DNA of 64,000 bases, taken from contig JAITYX010000030.1 in the NCBI GenBank assembly GCA_021018815.1, positions 1,069,001 through 1,133,000 of the forward strand. The letters are read 5' to 3'. This DNA comes from Talinum fruticosum (lineage: Eukaryota; Streptophyta; Magnoliopsida; Caryophyllales; Talinaceae). Below, piece by piece: positions 11,858 to 24,854 of the stretch (positions within the stretch are counted from its first letter, which is position 1; every line of letters begins with the position of its first letter). Made by a program: the position numbers and the translations under genes. The notes beneath the pieces are model-generated. The model saw only the letters and a program-made list of their open reading frames with translations, ran no database searches and was not told the origin of the DNA.

Positions 11858-14301
11858 ATGGAGGCAATCACGACCAGCCATAAGCTCCTCATCGTAATCA
11901 TCCGCGTTCCATCTTACGCCTCCACCTTCGCCCACCGCCTCTCCCCCACTTTCTCTCTCCTCGACCCCCTGGAGAAGAGACCGCCACCATCCTCCGCACC
12001 CACGCCTCCGATGCCCGAGCCGTCCTCTGCATAGGGCCCTGTCCTCTCGGGAAGGAAATCCTCGACTGCTTACCTTCGCTCGAGTTCGTTGCCATCCGCC
12101 GCGTCGGCATTGATCACATAGATCTCTCCGAGTGCCGCCGCCGACGAATCGCCGTAGCCAATGTCGGCGACGCTTTCTCCGACGAATTCGCCGATTATGC
12201 CCTCGGCTTACTCGTTGATGTGCTCCGCAATCTCTCCGTCTCAGATCGGTTCTTCCGGGCCGGGTCATGGCCCAAACGAGGAGAGTTTCGTCTTGCTTCT
12301 CGGGTCAGTAGGCCTTTCTCACTCTGTTTTGTTTCACTACTGTCGTTCTCGTCCTCTTTTTTTTTTAATTTTTTTGGATAATTGATATACCTCATAAATG
12401 GATAAGAAATACAAAAATAAAATAATTTCTAAAATTCTAAATTGTTTTAAGGTTATAATCAACCAAGTTGCAGAAAACTAAAATTTATAGGACTAAAAAC
12501 ATGAACTATAAGTAACAAGACACTAAGGGTGTGTTTGATATGAATTTTTTTAGGAAAATGATACGTGTCTTGTATAAGATACGTCTTAAGTGTCTTCTCT
12601 CGACTCAAAAATTGTTATATCATGTAAAAAATTGAAAAAGAATGATATGATTGAATAATATAATTGTATTATACTTTGTAAATTATGTCAAAAATCGTCA
12701 TTTTATTCATTATTATTCATATTTGTAAAATTATGTTTATAACATACCTTTTAGGTAGGGTTGATCTAATTAAGATGTCATTTGATATTTTTCGACGTAA
12801 CCGACAATTATTAAAACTTTACCTTCATAAACAATCATAATTACTAAGAAAAATAGTGATTTTAAATCATAAAATACATTAATATATATTAAAACAAGCC
12901 ATTTTAAGGGTGTCTTCATACAAGACACATATGATCACTTTTTTATATCATGAAAAATGTTCTTTAGAAAAAATAATTTTAACTCATATTTTTTATTATT
13001 TGATAAAAATGAAAATAGTTTATTGCAAAAGCTACATTTCAAATCAAAGTTCAATCATCCTTGTGTTTTTAAAAAACTCTTGAATAAATCAAAACAAACT
13101 TATTATCATATTAGATTTACACACCATTGAGTTTCTCAAGGAATATTTTAGTCAATTAATCAGTTAAATTATTTTAATATTAACAAATTTGAGACTTAAT
13201 ATATACCCAAAACTTCATTCTTAAAAATAAAGCCCAAATAAGACAGAGTGCCGTAAATATCCATAGTTCAATTTTTGAGTGTGAAGATGTGGCAACTTTT
13301 AACTTGGTTAGAAATTAGAATATTGAAATTATAATGGGCTTGGTGTATTTTGTTGATCGAGTGGGCTTGGTTTTTTAATTTTAATTTCTTTTATAGTGGG
13401 AACTATCTCAAGGTGTTTATTGGTTCATCATCACTTATTTGGGCCTAAGTTCACTTTATAATAAGTTCCCAACTAAACAGCTATTACAAAGAGTTTTTTT
13501 AAAAAATTATAAATTAATTTTTACAGTAATTAAAGCATCCGTTCTATTTAGTTTTTACAGCTTTTTATAATTAATTTTATAACAATCTTATAAATTTTTG
13601 TATTTCTTTAAAGTTGCTTAGAACTTTACTTATAACTCCTTGCAATTATACCAGAACCCTAGTATTGATTTTGTCTAGACATGATTTTAGGGTATTGGTT
13701 TGATTTATGGGTTCATGAGTTTGATTCCCCCTCCCTCTCTTTTGATGGGCATGATCAGCTTGACTTATGATCCAACTTGCAGTCAAGGGGGAAGCGAGTG
13801 GGCATTGTTGGCTTTGGAAGCATTGGCTCTCAAATCGCAAATCGACTCGTCCCATTTGGCTGCGTAATTTCATACACCTCCAGGAATAAGAAACCCAGCA
13901 TTTCCTTCCCCTACTACAAGAGCATCCATGACCTGGCTGTCGACGACGACATCCTCATCCTCTGCTGCTCGTTAACCGATCAAACTTACCATATCATCGA
14001 CAAGGAGGTCCTGGCTGCGTTGGGTAAGGGAGAAACGATCATCAATGTGGGCCGAGGGGCTCTCATCGATGAGAAAGAGCTGGTGAAGTTTCTGGTGGAG
14101 GGCAGAATTGGAGGGGTTGGGCTTGATGTTTTTGAGGATGAACCCAATGTGCCTAAGGAGCTGTTTGGCTTAGACAATGTGGTGTTGTCCGCTCATCAAG
14201 CCGTGGCGACTCCGGAATCCATCAAGGCTGCAGAGGATATGATCGTTGCAAACTTGGAGGCCTTTTTCTCAAACAAGCCCTTGCTTACTCCTATAAAATG
14301 A
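11858..14301 (+). CDS. HPR3/HPR2-like D-2-hydroxyacid dehydrogenase, copy B, with an apparent frameshift
   Basis: Exon 1 is 11858-12303 and exon 2 is 13783-14301. Start and leader match copy A. Exon 1 is 13 bases shorter than in A, all lost around 11965-11980, so the first 40 or so codons are out of frame with the rest. Adding one C to the run at 11965-11969 would give a clean four-codon deletion and an open exon. The gene may therefore be intact with a sequence error, or a true pseudogene. Exon 2 is fully open and joins in phase: Rossmann VGIVGFGSIGSQIA, catalytic NVGRGALID, DVFEDEP, and His in LSAHQAVAT. Residues around the catalytic His differ from A and C (AHQAVATPESIKAAEDMI), so substrate handling may differ. 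The intron (about 1.48 kb) holds a MITE. Confidence 0.7.
12559..12936. mobile_element. MITE in the intron of HPR copy B
   Basis: The left end contains GTGTCTTGTATAAGATAC and the right end, in reverse complement, GTGTCTTGTATGAAGACAC: inverted repeats of about 30 bp with mismatches. The flanking intron sequence (GGAAAA on the left, AAAAATGTTCTTTAGAAAA on the right) is contiguous in the intron of copy A near 8237-8275. The element therefore arrived after A and B separated, or was excised from A. No coding capacity; superfamily not resolved because no clear target duplication was found. Confidence 0.65.
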
Positions 14302-14789
14302 GACTAAGGGGGCATGTAATATAGATCCCTCATTGTACACTTTTTAAACAATAATAACAACTTTTAATATTGATCCCACGTTCACAGTATCTATAGAGAT
14401 TTAAATGTAGACAATGTTATCCCCGTAAGTATTTTCACGAGCGTAAAGGTCGATTCCTTGTTTTATATGCTTAGTGTTGTCTCGGAATAATGCATTGCTT
14501 GGTATTTTTATTATCCACCAATTTGGGTGCTTCCCTTGTCCATTCCAGTGTTTTCCCGCTTTAAGTGTGGGTTACGAAGGGGTCTCAGTGATTAATCTAA
14601 GTGGATCTAATTTGGATCTCTAATATCCAACCACTAGTTAAATTATTTTACAAATATGTAACACGATTACTATCGTCAGTGACCTGCCATTACAAATGGT
14701 ATAATGTCTATTTCTCCACAAAAACTGCCCTATGATTGAATCTTGTGTCTTGCAAAAACTTATCTTGTCATGGTCTGCTTGAATTGACA

Positions 14790-14950
14790 TATACTAACAT
14801 TTATTTATATCCATTTGTGTCCATTTATGTTCGTTTCCGTTCACTTTCACTCACTTTAGCTAATTATTTTTATTCGTTTTTACTCATTTTTGTTCGTTTA
14901 TGTCCATTTATATTATATCTGTTATTTTTGTCCATTTTATTTGCGTTTTT
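14790..14950 (+). repeat. degenerate TTTGTCCATTTATGTTCG-type tract
   Basis: Pyrimidine-rich sequence in which words such as GTCCATTTATG, TTCGTTT and TCACTTTCACTCACTTT recur without strict period. It looks like an old, diverged minisatellite between copies B and C. No gene is supported. Confidence 0.45.
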
Positions 14951-15049
14951 GAACAGGCCATTAGGCAAGGCTATAAGAGGAATTAATGGCCTTGGGCCTG
15001 AATCCTCCTCCCTCCCTCTCCCCAAGCCACTTGGCCCACTTTAAGCTCC

Positions 15050-15880
15050 CATATAGAGCTTTGTGTAAGCCCATTAGGATCAAAGGGAGGCTTACCTTTT
15101 TTTTTTTTTTTTTTTCATAATACTTGTCTTTTTGTCGCTATATTTTGCTACTCCTTCAAAGATCTATTTGATTGAAACTCTATATTTCTTTTTTTTTTTT
15201 TTGCAACTTATTCAAACTCTTTTTCTTGCTTCTTTCAATTTATTTTAATTTTTTAACAATTTTATTTATAATTACTTACATATTTTTCTAACTCCTTTTA
15301 ACTTTTTCCAATTTCATCTAACTCTTTTCAGCTAATAGCCCCTTTATTTCAGCTAAATGAAATAGGACTTTAATACTTTTTCAACGAAAAAAAACAAATG
15401 ATTTAAATCCAGTAGGACATTTTATTAATAAATTCAAATTTTAAATATAGCTAATGAACCTATAATTCGACAATAAACGACTTCAAATCATGCTCACAAT
15501 TGTAAAAGTAATGTCTAAGAAATCATAAATGCTCACATTCGTAAATTTAATTTCCAAAAAACAAAAATGTCAAGTTTTTTTCTAGAAAAATATTTAAAAA
15601 ATAAAATCAAGATAGTATGACTGAGTCACGAGAGGCTCGAAAAGGTCAATCAGAGCCATGTAATATTCGACTTGGACTCAATTTGTTTGACTCCGAGTAC
15701 GAGTCGAACTTTGATAAGCAGAACTCGAGGGGATTCGCTACATCCTTTGTCATGACTAAGAAGAACGTGTCAAAAGTGAAAAAGATGCGTGGGTAAAGCT
15801 GTTCACTGTACTGTGTGAAACCTGAAATAAGTGTGTCAAATTTTTGGATTCCCTTATCGTCATCTGGAAACAATTCGAAA
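15050..15880. other. intergenic region between HPR copies B and C
   Basis: It has long T runs (15099-15115, 15189-15201) and AT-rich sequence. The promoter and leader of copy C must lie at its right end, but it does not resemble the leaders of copies A and B, so C has a different upstream region. Confidence 0.5.
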
Positions 15881-15891
15881 ACCAGAATACA

Positions 15892-17419
15892 ATGGCGATC
15901 AACCTCAACCACACCCAATCAACAGACCTGAAGCCCCTAATTGTAATCCACCGCATACCCGCTTTCGCCTTCACCTTCCCGGACCGTCTCGCCCCCAATT
16001 TCTCTCTCCTGGATCCGCTCACCGCCGCCGGCGACGACTCCGCAAGCATCCGCGCCCTCCTTCGCTCCCAGGCCGCCGGAGCCCGTGCTGTCCTCTGTGT
16101 GGGGCCCTCTCCTCTGGGGAAAGAAACCCTCGATTGCTTGCCTTCCCTCGAGTTCGTGGCCGGGCTGGGCGTCGGCACTGATCATATAGACCTTTCCGAG
16201 TGCCGCCGCCGAGGAATCGCCGTCATCAACGTCGGCGATGCCTTCTCTGACGATACTGCCGACTGTGCCGTCGGGTTGCTTGTCGATGTGCTCCGTAAAC
16301 TCTCCGCCTCGGATCGGTACGTCCGGGCCGGGTCCAGGCCCGAATGCGGGAAGTTCCCTCTTAGTTCCAAGGTGAGTGGATTAAGAGAAATTATTTTTTC
16401 CATTGTTTTTCGATGGCATCTTTTTTCTTTCAGTGGATTGTATTCTAACGTTGATCAATTAGCACATTCTTATCAACTAATATGTAAAAAATTATTAGGA
16501 TGTCCAAAATTTAGCTCGGTTCATAAGATTGTCTCATAATCATTTAATACCGTACTGGCTTATATCCTCGTATTTAATATGAATGAAATCTGCAAAAGAT
16601 TTTAGAACATGAACGAAATTGATGCTTGAACAATGTTCTATTGGTGATAGGATCCTATCGAAGACTTGAGGTGGGCTGGATTTTGAAGTTCGTGTTATAA
16701 GTTGTTGTCAGACATTAATAAGAATCATAGTTCATGCTAAATGAAACGGGCCATAGTAACGATCCAACTTATTTCAGCATTTTACGACTTTATGTGACTT
16801 ACCCATCTTGCCTAGACGGGATTTCAGGGTATTGGTTTGATTCATTTGCTGCACGAGTTTGAATCAGGAAGTGTATTCTCATGCTGATTTGCAGGTAGGT
16901 GGGAAGCGAGTGGGCATTGTTGGCCTTGGAAGCATTGGCTCTCGAATCGCAGATCGACTCGCCCCATTTGGCTGCGTAATTTCATACACCTCCAGGCATA
17001 AGAAACCCAACATTTCCTTCCCCTATCACAAGAACATCCATGACCTGGCTGTTGAAAACGACATCCTCATCCTCAGCTGCTCGTTAACCGATCAAACTCA
17101 CCACATTGTGAACAAGGAGGTCCTGGCCGCGTTAGGGAAGGCTGGAGTGATCATCAATGTGGGGCGGGGGGCTCTGATTGACGAGAGAGAACTGGTGAAG
17201 TTTCTGGTGGAAGGCAGAATTGGAGGAGCTGGGCTTGATGTATTTGAGGATGAACCCAATGTGCCTAAGGAGTTGTTTGGTTTAGACAATGTGGTGATGT
17301 CCCCTCATCAAGCTGTCCTCACTCCTGAATCCTTCAAGGCTGCACAAGATGTGGTGGTTGCAAACTTGGAGGCCTTCTTCTCAAACAAGCCCTTGCTTAC
17401 TCCTATAAGATGGGATTAG
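15892..17419 (+). CDS. HPR3/HPR2-like D-2-hydroxyacid dehydrogenase, copy C (intact)
   Basis: Exon 1 is 15892-16371 (160 codons, consensus donor AAG|GTGAGT) and exon 2 is 16895-17419, giving 334 aa with no frame problem. I chose the ATG at 15892 because the alignment with copies A and B begins just after it; an upstream in-frame ATG at 15844 would add 16 residues. Motifs: GVGTDHIDLSECRRRGIA; Rossmann VGIVGLGSIGSRIA; catalytic Arg in NVGRGALID, Glu in DVFEDEP, His in MSPHQAVLT. Likely a soluble NAD(P)H-dependent 2-oxoacid reductase acting on hydroxypyruvate or glyoxylate. The N-terminus diverges from A and B, while the last 200 bases of exon 2 are nearly identical to A. The tail ends IRWD rather than IE or IK. 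Confidence 0.92.
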
Positions 17420-17893
17420 GGAGGGAAGCGATCAAAGATTCGGGTAGAATTACGAGAAGCCTGAAAAAGGAGCTCGAAAGTAGAAACCAAGCATAAATTT
17501 CACGAGGTTAATTCTTGTAATTTATGTATCATTCTAGAAGGTTGTATGTGTATTTTATGGTTGATTCTCGTAGCTTATATATGATTTTAGGAGGTTATAT
17601 GAATATTTTGTCATGTTATCTAAGTTACAGCTAAGTAACAGCTTATAGGTCGTTATAATTGCCACCTATTTTTCAATAATGTTATGCAAATTTATAATTT
17701 AAAAATAATAATTATCATTAAAAAGGACATCATCGAGAGTGATCCTTTTCACACCAAAGCATTAAAAAACAAGGTCACTCGGATAGCAATGAGCTCTTAC
17801 ATATAATATCAAATTTATTAGATTTGACAGTTAAACTATTTGACAAACTTATTACAACCACTAGTACTTATATATGACTTTTCCTTTTTGTTT

Positions 17894-18653
17894 GGATGAA
17901 ATAGGGATGGCATTCGGGCGGGTTTTCCCGGCCCCACCGGTGACCTGCCCGAAGCGGGGAAAATTCCCGGCCCGTCGGGCGGGGGAAGGTTTTGTGCCCG
18001 GGCGCGGACGGGGACGGGGACGGGGAAAATTCCTCCCGGCCCCGTCCCGTTACCTGGATGGGGAAAAATCCCGACCCGTCGCCGGTTCCCGAATTTGAAA
18101 TTACTATAATACCCTCGGTTTTGTGCTATAAGTCATGGGCGAGAAAGATAATTTCAATAATTTAGAATATATGCCCTAGGTTTTTGGATGCTTGTCTCAT
18201 TTCCCAGCCGCTGCTGCCCTCGCTGCATGCCTCTCTGCTCGCTTCGTCTCTCACTCTCCTCTCCACAACCGCTCTCGCGCCTCCCCACTACCTCCGCCTG
18301 CTGCCGGCGCCGACTCTCGCCTTAGCCTCTCTCTCCTTTCCTCTCGCGTCGTCGCTGTTCTTGGGCCGCCTCTCTGTCCTCTCCTCCTCTCGACTCTCAC
18401 CGGCCGGCGGCCGGCCTCCTTCCCTCTCGCGTGGCCGGGCTGTCATCACTCCGCCGCCCGAATCGCCTCTCCTTCCTCGCGACTCTCGCAATCCGGATCG
18501 TGCTTCTACCGACCCACGTAAATGATTCGAGGAATTGGGGCCCTGGCGGGAGTGGATCCCGGCGGGGCGGGGGCGGGGGCGGGGTGAGGGGCAGGGGCGG
18601 GGTGGGGGATATCCCCGTTCCCGAACCGCCCAGTTACCATCCCTAGCATGAAA
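17894..18653. mobile_element. GC-rich non-autonomous hAT-type element
   Basis: The element is 17902-18645. Its terminal inverted repeat is TAGGGATGG (17902-17910) and CCATCCCTA (18637-18645), and it is flanked by the 8-bp duplication GGATGAAA (17894-17901) / GCATGAAA (18646-18653), 7 of 8 identical. The interior is very GC-rich and C/T-rich in the middle, strikingly unlike the AT-rich surroundings. Direct GGGGAC and GGGGC repeats lie near the ends. Open frames inside (for example 18184-18525) are by-products of GC richness and show no domain. No transposase is present. Confidence 0.75.
18560..18610 (+). other. G-quadruplex-prone G-run cluster inside the hAT element
   Basis: At least six runs of four or more G lie within about 50 bases, separated by one to four bases (GGCGGGGGCGGGGGCGGGG is the core). 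Another three-run set (GGGGACGGGGACGGGG) is near 18010-18025. The pattern meets the usual G4 rule. Confidence 0.7.
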
Positions 18654-18659
18654 GTACTT

Positions 18660-21180
18660 ATATATTTTTTTTTAAAGATATGTTTATTATTTATGTTTTT
18701 TACCAATATAATTGATATGACTCATTATTTATCTTATATTTAGAGTTTTTCAATTTATTACATATTTGGCTCCCTTTTAATATTACTTTAATTTTTGTTT
18801 ATTTTTTTAGTATTAAAAAATAAAAAATTGTGACGAATACTCTCTTATCTGATGACTTAAGGGCACTATATATCATATTTATTTTTTAAAATTATTTTGG
18901 TTAGATTTTCAATGTTAGTACTCGTTGTAGACATGAATACTAATTATATTCCCTCATTTTGTATTTTTTTCTAAATTTATCTGACATGAAGGGATAATAT
19001 ATTATATTGGTCAAATTAGCAATGGGTAGCTAGCACATGAGTATATTGGTGAGATTCCTCATTTCCTCGTACAAATTGACTGGCGGATTGTCTGATATAT
19101 TACTTGATGCTACACGACTTCAAGGCCAAATTCCTAACAACTCTTTATCAAATGTCGAACTCTATATATTTATAAAGTGTTTGTCGGGTGATAATGATTT
19201 CATTTCATTTCGAGTAAGGAGGATAATACAAGTTTAAATCAACGAAACGTATTTATTGGGAGGATTCTAATCTTAAATGTTCGTGGTTTAAAAGAAATTA
19301 CACCCTTTTTCAAATTTAAAAAAAATGTCTAATTTTATTTAAGATTTTTAAATCTTTTGAAGTTATTGTTAAAAGTCCATATTTAAATTTCATTTATATT
19401 GACCGTTGTGTTTACATTTTTAACAAAAAAAAAACTACCTTGATTTTTCTTGTTAGGAGCCTAAAATTACTTTTGTCTTAGCAAATATACTGCCTTGAAG
19501 TTAGCTCAAGTTTATTTATGTCTTTGAGAGGTTAAAAGTTACTTCTTCCTCCCATTAATGTTGTCAAAATTTTTACTTTAAATTTCTTAAAAATATTGCC
19601 ATAGTTTTCGTTAGTAGATAGTTAGAAAAGTGACCCTTTATTTAAAATGTTCTTATATGCTTATTCAATTTCATAATGTATGTTACTTTAATTAATTTTT
19701 TTCGTTTTAAAATATTTGTCATTTTATAATTTTAATAAAATATTAATGACTAGTTTACTAATTATTTCCTCATTAATTGTTTTATTTCTCTCCTAAAATT
19801 ACTTTTTCTTAGCAAATATCCTCATTAAACCGACGTCTATTTTAAAATGGAGGGACTAATAAATAATATTTTCTTAAACTTGTATCTTCCTAAAATTTGA
19901 TCATTTTTAGGTAATGGAGGGAGTATCTTATTTTACGCAATCCAAAAAACAATTAAAACATAATGGTTCGATAGAAATAAAAATGTTGTCAATATCTAAT
20001 TATAGAACAGTTTCAAAAGCCTTTTTATTCACTTTGAGGATTTTAAAAAGTACGACTAGCCTCCAAAAGCACATAAAATAATGAATATTTTTAATTATAT
20101 TCATAAGCTAGTATTGGAGACTGTTATTGACTTTTTATCAATGATCACTTTTTTTTAAATGTTTTATCTATATTTTTTCTATAAATGATTATTCTCTTTC
20201 CATTTGTGAGACGCTTTTTGAATGAGTTGTATTGTCTTTCAATTTTGGAGCGATTATATCAATTTCTTTTCATAGTATTATGGTTGTATGTGGTTGAGTT
20301 GTTGATTAATCGTCAAATCGGTTGCTAACGAGCATCAATTCTTTAAATTCAGACTCTAACAAATAAATCTATTCGTCATGAAAGCTAATACAAGAGTTGT
20401 GAATCTCCTTGTTAGAGGTGTATGATGAAACAATGATTGAATAGAAGAAGAGCGTTCTAAAGAGATTCAATTAGTTTTTTCAATTGAAATATTTATTTTA
20501 TTATTTTAGTTACTTGAATTTATTTGAGTTTGATTTTTATTGTAGATGCCGTATAGGCATTAATTAATAAAATTCATCTATTATTAAAAAAAAGAAACTA
20601 ATGATGGCATAAATGTCCAAGTAGTTAGTTTAAAATTTGTTTCAAATAAGTAAATTTTAGGGTTCAAATCTTATAAAAAGAAAAATGTTTAAGCAGAGTT
20701 CTATCCAGATTAATAGAAACTCAATTCTGATTAAATAATGATAATGACTAAATTGTTATAAGTAAAATCCCCCAATATGCATGCATAGCAGAAAAAGAAT
20801 ATAATTTGGATGATAATAAATAAATATCGAGAACATAAAAGTAAAAAGATAAGGATTTAATATGGACGGACAACTTGTGGGGCTAAAAAGCTTCATGGCA
20901 TGCATGAATCTTTGGACCATATATATATATATATATATTAGCAAATATATTGGTATATACTTTAACTCGATCAATTAATGAACAACAAAAACATTTGAAG
21001 ATATTTTAAAATGTTTTAATTTCTTTAATTGGGGGGAAGAAAAGAAAATATAAGAGCAGCTTAAACAGAGAAAATCACAGCATTTATTCATAATTACTAC
21101 AGAATTACATTGATCGACGGACGCTTCTCACTTGAGTACAACAAAACCATTAAACAAATACCAAAAGCAATAAGGTAATC
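18660..21180. other. intergenic region downstream of the hAT element
   Basis: AT-rich with no supported gene. A short TA microsatellite lies at 20920-20939. Several small open frames (for example 19037-19237) show no family features. The 3' UTR and polyadenylation region of the ANS gene should lie just below 21203. Confidence 0.5.
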
Positions 21181-21202
21181 GAGATTATCCCCACACCATT
21201 GC

Positions 21203-22634
<1,432 letters not shown>

Positions 22635-22723
22635 TTACACAAATACAGGATAAAAAAGGGAGTTGTTCTTTTCTTTTCTTGGGGCCGGGGAGGTGTTGAT
22701 GTAAGTTAGAGAAAAATATGAGG

Positions 22724-22732
22724 CTTTTTATA
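22724..22732 (-). promoter_or_regulatory. TATA box of ANS
   Basis: TATAAAAAG on the minus strand lies about 100 bases before the ANS start codon, a normal distance for a plant core promoter. Confidence 0.65.
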
Positions 22733-22841
22733 GGAAGAATGGGGCAAAACCAATATGATTAGAAGGGTGGAAGTTGGAACAGATTAGAAAACAAGAGGAT
22801 GAATGAGGAAATTTAGAGCTTATTGAAGAAAGCTAGACGGT

Positions 22842-22847
22842 CACGTG
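22842..22847 (-). promoter_or_regulatory. G-box in the ANS promoter
   Basis: The palindrome CACGTG lies about 110 bases upstream of the TATA box. G-boxes are bHLH or bZIP sites, and bHLH/MYB complexes control ANS in other plants; the role here is inferred. Confidence 0.55.
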
Positions 22848-22859
22848 AAGGAGAGCACA

Positions 22860-24840
22860 CACCAGACTAACAATGCATGGGATCTAGACGAGAAGGGTTG
22901 TTGGCTTAGGCAAAGACATGAGGGGTCTCCTCTAACATTCATAACCTAATCAATTAGGCCCTAATCGCGTCTGTCTTACATGTACTTTTGTTTAAACAAA
23001 ACCCGTCCATTAGATCTCGGGCAAACTGAGATCGACAAGTGGAATTCAAATTTATATCTCTTAATAAAACTTACCCGTTAGGAAGACATTTGAGAGAGCC
23101 AATAAAAGACAAAAATTTTGTATATTATTGGGTCTTTTTGTGGTATAACCCCATAGTTAGAAGGTGAAATTCGTCCTATTAGCTGTTTCTCAATGGCTTA
23201 CCAAGCAGTTTATGATGTCAGCAGTCTTGGATGAGCGACCTACGGTGACTTGCGTCACAACAATACAAAACAAAAAGATGAAACAAAAGCTCATACTACG
23301 TACGCGTAGGGTCTCAATATTTTAAATCAACTTAGTTTTATAAGATTTTCTCATTCGCTAATTTTGAACTAAATCATAAAAGAAAAATAATAAATTTAGA
23401 TATGTGTATATAAATTTAATTAATTTAACTCCACAGTAGTCATATTAGCCCACCCATTATAACATAAAGTAGGAAAAACCTTGTCCAAAACCCGAGCTAG
23501 TTTTCAATTACGTACTAATTGATGCTATAAATAGCTAATTTCTAATTATAGTGTACTTATTTGGTACTATAAATTCGAGTTATTTGATACTATAACATGA
23601 AATAGGCAAACATCGTCCAAAACCTGAGCGAGTTTGTCAATTATAGTGTACTTTATTTGGTATTATAAATTCAAGTTATTTGTCTCCTTTTCCTATCAAG
23701 TGCATATGTTCCCAAATACAATACAATACAACAAAACAAATAAAAATATCATAAAATTTGACATTAAAATTAAACTCTAAGCATATTGATGCTAATTGGT
23801 GTACGAACTTCTTACCTAAGTACCTTTTTTATTTTATTTTTTCCCCTCTACACTACTTCATCAAAAAAAAAAAAAATAAATATTATGACTACAACCTTCT
23901 ATGAGTTACGTTCCTGGACAGCACTCATCTTGCCAAAAAATGCTAACTGCGTCATCTTTTCAATTTAGATAAATTTACATTGCCAATCTATACACTGAAT
24001 GCACATTCATGATACAAATTTTTCGTCATTTCAAGATGGATCCAATATCATAATGCAAAGTTCTTATACGAGATAGTTTCATTAATGGTTCATTTGAAAC
24101 CGAGGAACCGAGGCAGGCGTAACTACTAGCATTCTCTTTAAAAATATGGTTCAAGCAACTTTCAAGTATCTTCTGAATCCTAGTCACGTTGAACCTTCCA
24201 TGAAAAAATAGATGGCCGCCAACCAACGTGATAATGGCCTCTTTTACTTGGTTACTTGTGTTCCCAATTAGGCTCCCCTTCCCCTTTTCCCCTTGAAAAA
24301 CCGTTCAATGGTTAGAATCAAACTGCATGATGTTAATATGGCTGAACCTTTTGGCCAGCCCCGTAAACAAGTTTCATACAAAAAGAACAACAATTCTACT
24401 GTGGATCCTACCAGAGGTGCGAGGAGATTTCTATGTAAGCAACCTCGACCATCAACAAGGTTAATTCCACAAGACTAATATAATCCATGTGAATCTCATC
24501 AAAACAGTCGATTACTAAATGTGACGAGTGAAATGGTACATTTATAAAAACAAGATGCAGCCTTTAGCCGTTTAGTCTCACCAGCTCTTCTGTCAAATAA
24601 AATGGCACCTCTACTGGTCCAATACTTGATCTAAAATGGCATTGTGACAAATTGACCCAAAGCATACTCCTACGATCTAGTCATTGGCCTCTGAATGAGA
24701 TCACTTGCAAGCATGACCAAGGGCCAAGGCAATGTCGAGGCAATACCCCTAAAAGACGATTTCTGAGCACCACTAGAACAACTTCCATCAGGATTAAAGT
24801 AAGGCGTATGCACCAAACAAGCAGCATCTTTATGCTTATG
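22860..24840. other. intergenic region between the ANS promoter and the SAP18 3' end
   Basis: No supported gene. It holds the distal ANS promoter, a direct repeat (see 23461-23682), and at the right the 3' UTR of SAP18. The small open frames at 24026-24226 and 24293-24478 lack recognisable features. Confidence 0.5.
23461..23682 (+). repeat. imperfect direct repeat
   Basis: 23461-23586 and 23595-23682 share GTCCAAAACC, AATTATAGTGTACT, ATTTGGTA and TATAAATTC in the same order. The first unit carries about 35 extra bases in the middle. It is a local duplication in intergenic DNA. Confidence 0.7.
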
Positions 24841-24854
24841 GAGCCATCTCTTCT

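Noticed and set aside
18184..18525. Overlapping 109-113 codon open frames
   Set aside because: They lie inside the GC-rich hAT element, where stops are rare, and are low-complexity Ser/Leu/Pro with no domain.
19037..19237. Small open frame with a vaguely leucine-rich-repeat look (LQGQIPNNSLSNVELY)
   Set aside because: Only one weak motif, no upstream start context, and AT-rich intergenic surroundings.
24026..24226. Minus-strand 66-codon open frame
   Set aside because: No family features, and it lies downstream of the SAP18 stop where UTR or intergenic sequence is expected.
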